A stretch of 7,145 nucleotides of DNA from Paracoccaceae bacterium (GTDB lineage: Bacteria; Pseudomonadota; Alphaproteobacteria; Rhodobacterales; Rhodobacteraceae), in contig SLPP01000125.1 of NCBI GenBank assembly GCA_007131945.1, forward strand, positions 1 to 7,145, in the 5' to 3' direction. Positions 1 to 5,394 of this stretch are shown here, piece after piece (the stretch's first letter is position 1; each line of letters starts with the position of its first letter). The notes under the pieces are model-generated. The model ran no database searches, was not told the origin of the DNA, and saw nothing but the letters and a program-made list of their open reading frames with translations. Made by a program: the position numbers and the translations under genes.

Positions 1-1
1 G

Positions 2-208
2 CTGCACGAGATGGATCTCTTCGACATCGACGTGCGTCCGGAGATCACCGAGGTCCTGGGCAAGACCAGCCGCTTCCACCCGCGCCATTTCGAGGCGTTG
101 AACACGCGGCTCGACCGGGCGCAGGGCAGCCACCTGAAATGGCTGCGCATGGATGCCGCCACACCCGCCGCCGTGGTCGAAAAGGTAGGGGACGAGGCGC
201 GCGCATGA
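2..208 (+). CDS. 3' end of an unidentified protein (partial)
   Basis: The window opens inside a reading frame that runs to a TGA at 206-208. About 68 C-terminal residues are visible, beginning LHEMDLFDID. An internal ATG at 11 is not taken as the start because the frame is open to the window edge. The visible part is hydrophilic and mixed in charge, with HPRHFEALNTRLDRAQ followed by GSHLKWLRMD. It shows no signal peptide, membrane segment or motif I can assign, so I give no function. Its stop overlaps the start of the next gene (ATGA, 205-208). This indicates translational coupling and suggests that the two products act together, perhaps in the same cofactor or nucleotide-related step as the CoaBC-like protein. 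I am confident that it is coding; its identity is unknown. Confidence 0.7.
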   Translation: MHEMDLFDIDVRPEITEVLGKTSRFHPRHFEALNTRLDRAQGSHLKWLRMDAATPAAVVEKVGDEARA

Positions 209-1476
209 GTCCCTACGACTGGGACTTCAGCGCCCCCACGCCCTCGGCGATGGGCGATCACGACGTGCCGCCAGCCTCCGACCGGCTGGCGGGCCGGCGG
301 ATCGCGCTTCTCGTCACCGGCGGCATCGCGGCGATGAAGACCCCGGCGCTGGCCCGCGGGCTGCGCCGGCACGGCGCCGAGGTCGTGGCCTTCGCCAGCG
401 AGGACGCGCTGCGCTACGTCGCGCGCGAGGCGCTGGAATGGGCGACGCTCGGCCCGGTCGTGACGGCGCTGACCTGGCAGGCCGAGCATCTCTCGGACGC
501 CGCCCCGTTCGACGCCTACCTGGTCGCGCCGGCGACACATTCGACGATCGCCAAGATGGCGCACGGGATCGGCGACACGGTCGTCACCTCGGCGCTGATC
601 TCGGCCCTCGGCCGGATGGAACAGGGGCGCACGAAGGTGCTGGTCGCGCCGACGATGCACGGCACGATGCACAACGCGCAGCTCGCCGACAACGCGCGGT
701 GGCTCGCCGCGCAGGGGGTGCGCTTCGTCGCCCCGCGCGACGCCTATGGCAAGCACAACCTGCCCGATACCGAGGTCCTGTGCATCGCCACCGGGCGGGC
801 GCTGAGCGCCTCGCCGCTCGCCGGGCGACGGATCATGGTCACCGCCGGCCCGACGCCGGTCGAGATCGACAACGTGCGGCGCATCGTCAACCGCTTCCGC
901 GGGCGGCTTGGCGCGCGCATCGCCGAGGAGCTGGTCTGGCGCGGGGCCGAGGCCGAACTGATCCTCGGCGACGGCGCCTGGCGACCGGCGACGCCGATCC
1001 CGGTGACCGTCGCGCGGACCTACGACGCCTATCGCGACCTGGTGCTCGACCGCGTCCGCTCGGGGCTCTTCGCCGGCATCTTCTCGGCCGGCGTCGCCGA
1101 TTACCGCCCGGTGCAGTCGGTCGCCGGCAAGATCGCCTCGGGCCAGCCGCGGCTGACGCTGGAACTGGCGCCGACCGAGAAGGTGATCGATCTCGCCTGC
1201 GCCGCCGATCCGGCGATGCAGTGCGTGGCCTTCAAGTATCTCGAGGGCGTCGACGAGGCCGAGCTTGCCCGCGTCGCGGCGCGCCGGCTCGACCGCGCCG
1301 GGCTGGTCGTGGCGACGCGCGGCGAGGATACCGCGGGGCAGGCGCAGCGCGCCCTCTTCGTCACCCGCGACGGCGTGACACCGGTCGCCGACAAGGGCGC
1401 GATCGCCCGCGCGATCGCCGATCACCTCGAGGCCGTGACCCTGCCGCCCGGCGCGCGCCGCGCGGCCGCCGAGTAG
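205..1476 (+). CDS. CoaBC-like flavoprotein/ligase fusion, divergent
   Basis: This 423-residue protein has the two-domain order of CoaBC, which joins cysteine to 4'-phosphopantothenate and then decarboxylates the product in coenzyme A synthesis. The flavoprotein domain spans about residues 30-200. It has GGIAA at 39-43, a candidate active-site His at H95 (AEHLSD) and APATHSTIAKMAHG at 109-121. The ligase domain spans about 205-412, with VTAGPT at 212-217, VRRIVNRFRGRLG around N229, SAGVADYRP at 294-302 and the lysine in GKI (K309). Two family hallmarks of the decarboxylase half are altered. The PxMNxxMW motif reads PTMHGTMH (149-156), and the Cys-containing substrate-clamp loop is replaced by YGKHNLPDTE. 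Ligase activity is therefore plausible, while normal decarboxylation is doubtful. The ATG at 205 is preferred over an in-frame ATG at 139 because it makes an ATGA overlap with the upstream gene and follows GAGG at 194-197. It could be a diverged housekeeping CoaBC or a paralogue with another job. Confidence 0.85.
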   Translation: MSPYDWDFSAPTPSAMGDHDVPPASDRLAGRRIALLVTGGIAAMKTPALARGLRRHGAEVVAFASEDALRYVAREALEWATLGPVVTALTWQAEHLSDAAPFDAYLVAPATHSTIAKMAHGIGDTVVTSALISALGRMEQGRTKVLVAPTMHGTMHNAQLADNARWLAAQGVRFVAPRDAYGKHNLPDTEVLCIATGRALSASPLAGRRIMVTAGPTPVEIDNVRRIVNRFRGRLGARIAEELVWRGAEAELILGDGAWRPATPIPVTVARTYDAYRDLVLDRVRSGLFAGIFSAGVADYRPVQSVAGKIASGQPRLTLELAPTEKVIDLACAADPAMQCVAFKYLEGVDEAELARVAARRLDRAGLVVATRGEDTAGQAQRALFVTRDGVTPVADKGAIARAIADHLEAVTLPPGARRAAAE

Positions 1477-1493
1477 CGCCTCGGCGGCCGCGC
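1460..1493. terminator. perfect hairpin between convergent genes, likely bidirectional terminator
   Basis: A 14-bp perfect inverted repeat has arms at 1460-1473 and 1480-1493 (GCGCGGCCGCCGAG and its complement) around a 6-nt loop, TAGCGC. The loop contains the TAG stop of the CoaBC-like gene. The element ends 8 bp before the htpX stop, so it sits where two convergent transcripts meet. There is no U-tract on either side, so it is not a textbook intrinsic terminator. It could act as a transcript-end stabiliser or as a T-less terminator working in both directions. The repeat is seen directly; its function is inferred. Confidence 0.6.
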
Positions 1494-1501
1494 CGCCGGG
1501 C

Positions 1502-2404
1502 TCAGGCCCAGGGGCCGGGCATCGGTCCGCGATCGGACAGGGTATCGAGCCGCTCGCGCATCCGTCCCGAATCGGCCGCCAGCTTCTCCAGCGCCGCCAC
1601 GCGGTTCTCGGTCGATGGATGCGTCGAGAAGAGCCTGTCGTGCTTGTGGGCGTGCAGCGGGTTGATGATGAACATGTGCGCGGTGGCCGGGTTGCGCTCG
1701 GCCGCGTTGTTGTCGATCCGCGCCGCGAAGCCCTGGATGCGCCTGAGCGCCGCGGCCAGCCAGAGCGGGTTGCCGCAGATCTCGGCCCCCACCCGGTCGG
1801 CCTCGTATTCGCGCGAGCGCGAGATCGCCATCTGCACCAGCGCCGCGGCCAGCGGCGCCAGGATCATCATCGCGATCAGCGCGATCGGGTTCATCCCGTT
1901 GCGCCCGCGCCCGAAGAGAAGCGCGAAATTCGCCAGCATCGAGATCGCCCCGGCGAAGGTGGCGGTCACGGTCATGATCAGCGTGTCGTAGTTGCGGATA
2001 TGCGCCAGCTCGTGCGCCATCACCGCCGCCACCTCCTCGCGCGAGAGCCGGCGCAAGAGGCCGGTGGTCGCGGCGACGGCGGCGTTGTCGGGGTTGCGGC
2101 CGGTGGCGAAGGCGTTGGGCTGGTCCTCCTCGATGATGTAGATCGCCGGCACCGGCATCTCGGCCTGCCGGGCAAGCTCGACCACCATCTGCTGAAGCTC
2201 GGGCGCGGTATGCGCGTCGACGGGGCGCGCGTTGTGCATGCGCAGCACCATCTTGTCCGAATTCCACCAGGCCATCGCGTTCATCGCCGCGGCGATCACC
2301 AGCGCGATCAGCGCGCCCTCGGGCCCGGCGAGCAGGAAGCCCAGGCCCAGGAAGAGCGCGGTCATGGCCGCCATCAGGACGGCGGTCTTGGCGTATCCGG
2401 TCAT
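1502..2404 (-). CDS. htpX: HtpX, membrane zinc metalloprotease (M48)
   Basis: This 300-residue protein matches HtpX, an inner-membrane zinc endopeptidase that degrades misfolded membrane proteins alongside FtsH. Two N-terminal membrane segments are visible at about residues 5-27 and 29-47. The metalloprotease motif HELAH is at 131-135, with H131 and H135 as zinc ligands and E132 as the catalytic base. The third zinc ligand is most likely E199 in SREYEAD. Two more hydrophobic stretches follow the active site at about 143-165 and 172-193, and a conserved [13 protein letters not shown] block lies at 260-272. Length and motif order fit the family, so the gene looks intact. The start at 2404 is chosen because GGAGAGG lies just upstream; the open frame extends to 2563 but that part is low-complexity and not HtpX-like. 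It is convergent with the CoaBC-like gene and divergent from the dehydrogenase gene. Confidence 0.96.
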   Translation of the reverse strand: MTGYAKTAVLMAAMTALFLGLGFLLAGPEGALIALVIAAAMNAMAWWNSDKMVLRMHNARPVDAHTAPELQQMVVELARQAEMPVPAIYIIEEDQPNAFATGRNPDNAAVAATTGLLRRLSREEVAAVMAHELAHIRNYDTLIMTVTATFAGAISMLANFALLFGRGRNGMNPIALIAMMILAPLAAALVQMAISRSREYEADRVGAEICGNPLWLAAALRRIQGFAARIDNNAAERNPATAHMFIINPLHAHKHDRLFSTHPSTENRVAALEKLAADSGRMRERLDTLSDRGPMPGPWA

Positions 2405-2407
2405 GTA

Positions 2408-2414
2408 CCTCTCC
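2408..2414 (-). promoter_or_regulatory. htpX ribosome binding site
   Basis: On the minus strand GGAGAGG stands 3 nt before the ATG at 2404, with the GGAG core 6 nt away. This strong Shine-Dalgarno sequence decides the start in favour of MTGYAK over the longer open frame. Confidence 0.8.
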
Positions 2415-2448
2415 GTGCGACTGGCTGTCGGCAGCTTTCTTGCGCGAG

Positions 2449-2477
2449 ATATGGGGCCGCCGCCGCCGCCCTGCAAG
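2449..2477 (-). promoter_or_regulatory. putative heat-shock-like promoter of htpX
   Basis: Read on the minus strand, CTTGCA (2477-2472) is followed after 17 nt by CCATAT (2454-2449). This resembles the CTTGA... and CCATAT-type elements used by alphaproteobacterial RpoH, and it also overlaps a weak housekeeping form (TTGCAG, 17 nt, CATATC). Transcription would start near 2442, giving a leader of about 37 nt with the RBS in place. HtpX is a heat-shock protein in other bacteria, which supports the reading. The spacer (2455-2471) is almost wholly a (GCC)5 repeat. The match is by eye only. Confidence 0.45.
2456..2470. repeat. (GCC)5 trinucleotide repeat
   Basis: Five perfect GCC units occupy 2456-2470 in the 170-bp divergent region between htpX and the FAD dehydrogenase gene, filling the spacer of the putative htpX promoter. 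In so GC-rich a genome a run of this size can arise by chance. Confidence 0.75.
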
Positions 2478-2574
2478 CGCCGCTCCGGATGCCCGGTGCC
2501 GGCGGGGCATTCACCCCGCGACGGAAATGCGGCAAGCTGACGATTCCGCGCCGCATCCAGCAATCGGGGGAAGG

Positions 2575-3951
2575 ATGACCGAACACGCTGCCAGCTTCGA
2601 CGCGCTCGCCGAGCTTCTGGGCGCGCGCTTCACCCGCTCGCAATCCGACCGCGAGACGCATGGCCGCAGCGAGGGGCATTTCCCGCTGATGCCGCCCGAT
2701 GCCGTGGCCTATCCCGAGACGACCGACGAGGTCGCCGCGATCGTGCGCATCTGCGCCGAGGCCGGGCTGCCGGTGATCGGCTGGGGCACGGGCACCTCGC
2801 TCGAGGGCCACTCGATCGCCCCGCGCGGCGGCGTGACGGTCGATTTCACGCGCATGGACCGGGTGCTCGAGGTCCTGCCCGAGGACATGGTCGCGGTGGT
2901 CCAGCCCGGCGTCACGCGCGAGGCGCTGAACACCGAGTTGCGCGCGACCGGGCTCTTCTTCCCGGTCGATCCTGGCGCCAATGCCTCGCTCGGCGGCATG
3001 GCCTCGACGCGCGCCTCGGGGACGACGGCGGTGCGCTACGGCACGATGCGCGGCAATGTCCTGGGGCTCGAGGTCGTGCTCGCCGACGGGCGGGTGATCC
3101 GCACCGGCACGCGGGCGCCGAAATCCTCGACCGGCTACGACCTGACCGCGCTCTTCGTCGGCGCCGAGGGGACGCTGGGGCTGATCACGGAACTCACGCT
3201 GAAGCTGCACGGCCAGCCCGAGGCGGTCTCGGCCGCGGTCTGCGCGTTTGCCGACATGGAGGGCGCGGTCGGCGCGGTGATCGCCACGATCCAGTCGGGC
3301 ATCCCGATGGCGCGGATCGAGTTCGTCGATGCCGCCGCGGCCGCCGCCTTCAACGCCCAGGCGCAGGCCGGCTGGGCCGACGCGCCGCATCTGATGGTCG
3401 AGTTCCACGGCTCGGAGGCCGGGGTGGCCGAAGAGGCCGAGCGCTTCGGCGAGATCGCCCGCGACTTCGGCGCCGAGGGGTTCCGCTGGGCGACGCTGGC
3501 CGAGGACCGCGGCAAGCTCTGGGCGATGCGGCACAATGCCTACCGGGCGATGATGGCCGCCAATCCCGGCCGCGCGCCGATCACCACCGATATCTGCGTG
3601 CCGATCTCGCGGCTGGCCGAGGCGGTCGAGGAGACCGCCGCCGACATCGCCGAGAGCGGCATCCCCGGCCCGATCGTCGGCCATGTCGGCGACGGCAATT
3701 TCCACGCGCTGCTGCTGCCCAAGGCGGGCGACGCGGTCGAATGGGAGCGGGCGCAGGCGCTGTCGGCGCGCATGGCCGAACGCGCGCTGCGCCTCGGCGG
3801 CACGGTCAGCGGCGAGCACGGGATCGGCATGGGCAAGACGAAATACATGGCGGCCGAGCACGGCGAGGGCTGGCAGGTGATGGCCGCGGTCAAGGCGGCG
3901 CTCGACCCGGGAAACGTGATGAATCCCGGCAAGCTCCTGCCCGGCAACTGA
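2575..3951 (+). CDS. FAD-linked 2-hydroxyacid dehydrogenase (D-lactate dehydrogenase (cytochrome)/GlcD family)
   Basis: This 458-residue flavoprotein oxidises a 2-hydroxyacid, most likely D-lactate or a relative such as D-2-hydroxyglutarate or glycolate, and passes electrons to the respiratory chain rather than to NAD. The N-terminal FAD-binding domain (about residues 38-215) shows [12 protein letters not shown] at 69-80, [11 protein letters not shown] at 132-142 and [18 protein letters not shown] at 185-202. The C-terminal FAD-linked oxidase domain (about 216-456) has GHVGDGNFH at 369-377 and SGEHGIG at 412-418. H370, H377 and E414 are the likely metal ligands and H415 the catalytic residue. 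It ends with the family's [13 protein letters not shown]. The STGYDL block looks closer to LDHD/Dld1-type D-lactate dehydrogenase than to GlcD, but the substrate cannot be settled by eye. No signal peptide is seen. The ATG at 2575 follows GGGGGAAGG; an upstream in-frame ATG at 2440 would add 45 non-family residues and overlap the htpX promoter. Confidence 0.9.
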   Translation: MTEHAASFDALAELLGARFTRSQSDRETHGRSEGHFPLMPPDAVAYPETTDEVAAIVRICAEAGLPVIGWGTGTSLEGHSIAPRGGVTVDFTRMDRVLEVLPEDMVAVVQPGVTREALNTELRATGLFFPVDPGANASLGGMASTRASGTTAVRYGTMRGNVLGLEVVLADGRVIRTGTRAPKSSTGYDLTALFVGAEGTLGLITELTLKLHGQPEAVSAAVCAFADMEGAVGAVIATIQSGIPMARIEFVDAAAAAAFNAQAQAGWADAPHLMVEFHGSEAGVAEEAERFGEIARDFGAEGFRWATLAEDRGKLWAMRHNAYRAMMAANPGRAPITTDICVPISRLAEAVEETAADIAESGIPGPIVGHVGDGNFHALLLPKAGDAVEWERAQALSARMAERALRLGGTVSGEHGIGMGKTKYMAAEHGEGWQVMAAVKAALDPGNVMNPGKLLPGN

Positions 3952-3994
3952 GGCCGAGAAAGCGTCTGTCCTTTGCCGGTCTCCGGCGCTAAGC

Positions 3995-4007
3995 TTGTCC
4001 GCGACAA
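3995..4007. promoter_or_regulatory. small inverted repeat upstream of the sigma factor gene
   Basis: TTGTC-CGC-GACAA is a perfect 5-bp inverted repeat with a 3-bp centre, 8 bp before the Shine-Dalgarno sequence (4015-4020) of the ECF sigma gene. It lies in the 75-bp gap after the dehydrogenase gene. It could be an operator half-site pair or a small hairpin in the leader. It may also be chance, since the arms are short. Confidence 0.3.
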
Positions 4008-4014
4008 CCCGGCT

Positions 4015-4020
4015 GGGAGG
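4015..4020 (+). promoter_or_regulatory. ECF sigma gene ribosome binding site
   Basis: GGGAGG stands 6 nt before the ATG at 4027. It decides that start over an in-frame ATG at 3973, which has no comparable upstream sequence and would add residues outside the sigma-70 domain. Confidence 0.75.
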
Positions 4021-4026
4021 ACGGGC

Positions 4027-4554
4027 ATGTTCGACGACCGGCACCACGAGACCCTGCAGTCGCTGCGCCGGCGGCTCTTCGGCTATGCCTGCGCGCTCTC
4101 GCGCACGACCGAGGATGCCGAGGATCTCTACCAGGACGCGCTGGTCCGGGCGATGGCGGCGCGCTCGGTGCCGAACGACGCCCGGGCCTTCCGGGTCTGG
4201 ATGTTCCGCCTGATCCGCAATCTCTGGATCGACCGGCTGCGCCGGGAGCACCGGCGCGGCGAGCTGATCGACGCCGAGGCCGAGCCCGAGGAGCAGCCCG
4301 GGCCGGGCGACGAGGAGACGCTGGTCGATGTCCTGCTCGTCCGCCAGGCCTTCCTGCGGCTTTCGAAGGATCACCGCGACGTTCTGGCGCTGGTCGACAT
4401 CGCCGGCTTCAGCTATGACGAGACCGCCGATCTGCTGGAAACGCCGCGGGGGACCGTGATGAGCCGCATCAGCCGCGCCCGCGCCGCTCTGGCAGCCCAG
4501 CTTCGGGCCGCGCCCGTGATTCCCTTCCCGCGCCAGACGGAGCGCCGGCGATGA
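4027..4554 (+). CDS. ECF-family RNA polymerase sigma factor
   Basis: This 175-residue protein has the two-domain build of an extracytoplasmic-function sigma factor. It binds core RNA polymerase and directs it to a small set of promoters when released from its anti-sigma factor. Region 2 is at about residues 12-77, with TEDAEDLYQDALVRA (28-42) and AFRVWMFRLIRNLWIDRLRR (54-73), the typical -10 recognition and melting block. An acidic linker at 82-100 separates it from region 4 at about 104-155. There, YDETADLLETPRGTVMSRIS (130-149) is the helix-turn-helix that reads the -35 element. Region 1.1 and region 3 are absent, as expected. The stop overlaps the anti-sigma start by ATGA at 4551-4554. The nearest strong ECF-type promoter, at 5318-5345, lies before the sulfite dehydrogenase gene, which makes that gene pair the likely target. 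Subgroup and stimulus are inferred from neighbours only. Confidence 0.94.
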   Translation: MFDDRHHETLQSLRRRLFGYACALSRTTEDAEDLYQDALVRAMAARSVPNDARAFRVWMFRLIRNLWIDRLRREHRRGELIDAEAEPEEQPGPGDEETLVDVLLVRQAFLRLSKDHRDVLALVDIAGFSYDETADLLETPRGTVMSRISRARAALAAQLRAAPVIPFPRQTERRR

Positions 4555-5282
4555 TCCGCCCGGCGGTCGATGATGTCGCGCTGAACGCCTATGTCGACGG
4601 CGAGCTGCCTCCGTCCCAGGCGGCGGCCATCGCCCAGAAAGCGGCGCGCGACCCGGAACTGGCCGCCCGCATCGCCCGCCTGCACCGGCTCAAGGCCGCG
4701 CTTGCGGGCATTGCCGAACGGGAACCGGTGGCACGGCCGCGGCGGCGCCGTCGGGCCCTGCGATGGACTTCCGCGCTGGCGCTTGCCGGGTGCCTGGCGC
4801 TGGCGGTGGGCGCCGCCGCACTGATGCGACCGGCCGCCCCCGCGCCGCCGGCCGAGGTCGCGCTGCACGACGCCTGGGCCGAAAGCGGCGCGCGCGAGAT
4901 GGCCGAGGCGCCGGTCTGGCTGACCTCGGTGATCGAGGCGACCGGGCTGAGCCTGGCGCGCGTGGCGCCGGTCCGCTCGCATGACGGGCCGCCCGGCGTT
5001 CACTATGCCTTCGTCGGCACCAACGAGTGCCGGCTGAGCCTTTTCGAGATGCCGGCCGCCGCGGGCACCGACAGCCTGCTGACGCTGCTCGTCCAGGGCA
5101 ATCTGCGCAGCGCCCGCTGGCAGGCCGGCGGGAACGGCTATCTGGTCATCGCCCGCAACATGGACGGCGCGCGTTTCGCCACCATCGTCGCCGCGCTCAA
5201 GGAGGCGACGATCAGCCGGACCGCGCCCGAGGCCGAGCGCATCGCGCTGCTGCAGGCGGCACGGCAGCGCTGCCTGACCTGA
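4551..5282 (+). CDS. membrane-anchored anti-sigma factor
   Basis: This 243-residue protein is coupled to the sigma gene by an ATGA overlap and has anti-sigma topology. Its cytoplasmic N-terminus begins with LNAYVDGELP (11-20), the usual opening of RsiW/FecR-like anti-sigma domains, followed by a helical stretch to about residue 57. A very basic patch RPRRRRRALR (62-71) fits the positive-inside rule for the single membrane helix at about 73-92. A periplasmic domain of about 150 residues follows (93-243) and should perceive the inducing signal. It lacks the HxxxCxxC zinc motif of ZAS-type anti-sigma factors. The periplasmic part holds two cysteines, C160 (in TNECRLSLF) and C241 near the end, which could form a disulfide; C81 lies in the membrane helix. 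It would sequester the sigma factor at the inner membrane. The binding partner is clear from context, the stimulus is not. Confidence 0.85.
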   Translation: MIRPAVDDVALNAYVDGELPPSQAAAIAQKAARDPELAARIARLHRLKAALAGIAEREPVARPRRRRRALRWTSALALAGCLALAVGAAALMRPAAPAPPAEVALHDAWAESGAREMAEAPVWLTSVIEATGLSLARVAPVRSHDGPPGVHYAFVGTNECRLSLFEMPAAAGTDSLLTLLVQGNLRSARWQAGGNGYLVIARNMDGARFATIVAALKEATISRTAPEAERIALLQAARQRCLT

Positions 5283-5317
5283 GCGCGCGTTTCTTTTGCC
5301 CCTTTTTACGACCCCGC

Positions 5318-5345
5318 GGAATATCCTGCATTCGCGATTCGTCTA
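5318..5345 (+). promoter_or_regulatory. ECF-type promoter of the sulfite dehydrogenase operon
   Basis: GGAAT (5318-5322) is separated by 17 bp from CGTCTA (5340-5345). This is the classic ECF pattern of a GGAA-type -35 and a CGTC-type -10. It lies in the 112-bp gap between the anti-sigma and sulfite dehydrogenase genes. Transcription would begin near 5350, leaving a leader of about 45 nt that carries the hairpin at 5352-5376 and the RBS. It is preceded by a pyrimidine-rich stretch (5289-5307) that stands out from the GC-rich surroundings. The neighbouring ECF sigma factor is the obvious candidate to read it. Confidence 0.7.
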
Positions 5346-5351
5346 TTCTCA

Positions 5352-5376
5352 CGGGGCCTGCAGAATGCCGGCCCCG
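5352..5376 (+). promoter_or_regulatory. leader hairpin of the sulfite dehydrogenase transcript
   Basis: CGGGGCC (5352-5358) pairs with GGCCCCG (5370-5376). After a single T-C mismatch, GCA (5360-5362) pairs with TGC (5366-5368), leaving a GAA triloop. The predicted 25-nt stem-loop would be at or very near the 5' end of the mRNA made from the promoter at 5318-5345. It ends 5 nt before the Shine-Dalgarno sequence at 5382-5388. It may protect the 5' end or influence translation; the role is inferred. Confidence 0.5.
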
Positions 5377-5381
5377 CAAAC

Positions 5382-5388
5382 GGGAGGA
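5382..5388 (+). promoter_or_regulatory. sulfite dehydrogenase ribosome binding site
   Basis: GGGAGGA has its GGAGG core 7 nt before the ATG at 5395. It fixes this start over the in-frame ATG at 5365, which lies inside the leader hairpin and has no Shine-Dalgarno sequence. Confidence 0.8.
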
Positions 5389-5394
5389 ACGGGA

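Noticed and set aside
139..204. An upstream in-frame ATG that would extend the CoaBC-like protein by 22 residues.
   Set aside because: The extension is Arg/Gly-rich and overlaps the previous gene by 70 bp, whereas ATG 205 gives the usual ATGA coupling and a suitable Shine-Dalgarno sequence.
438..1991. A 517-codon plus-strand open frame spanning the CoaBC-like gene and the end of htpX.
   Set aside because: It is out of frame with both real genes, crosses the convergent hairpin, and its product is Arg/Gly repeats without any domain.
2405..2574. A plus-strand promoter for the FAD dehydrogenase in the divergent region.
   Set aside because: I could not find a convincing -35/-10 pair on the plus strand; scattered partial matches such as TTCACC are no better than chance.
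2401..4374. A 657-codon open frame on the minus strand across the htpX promoter, the FAD dehydrogenase and part of the sigma gene.
   Set aside because: Its translation is low-complexity Arg/Gly/Ala/His-rich with no domain, and it lies antisense to a gene with clear family motifs. It is an artefact of high GC.
5263..5307. GGCAGCGCTGCC palindrome (5263-5274) followed by T-rich sequence (5289-5307), considered as a terminator of the anti-sigma gene.
   Set aside because: The stem is only four pairs if a loop is allowed and the T-rich part begins 14 bp later, interrupted by GCCCC. This does not make an intrinsic terminator.
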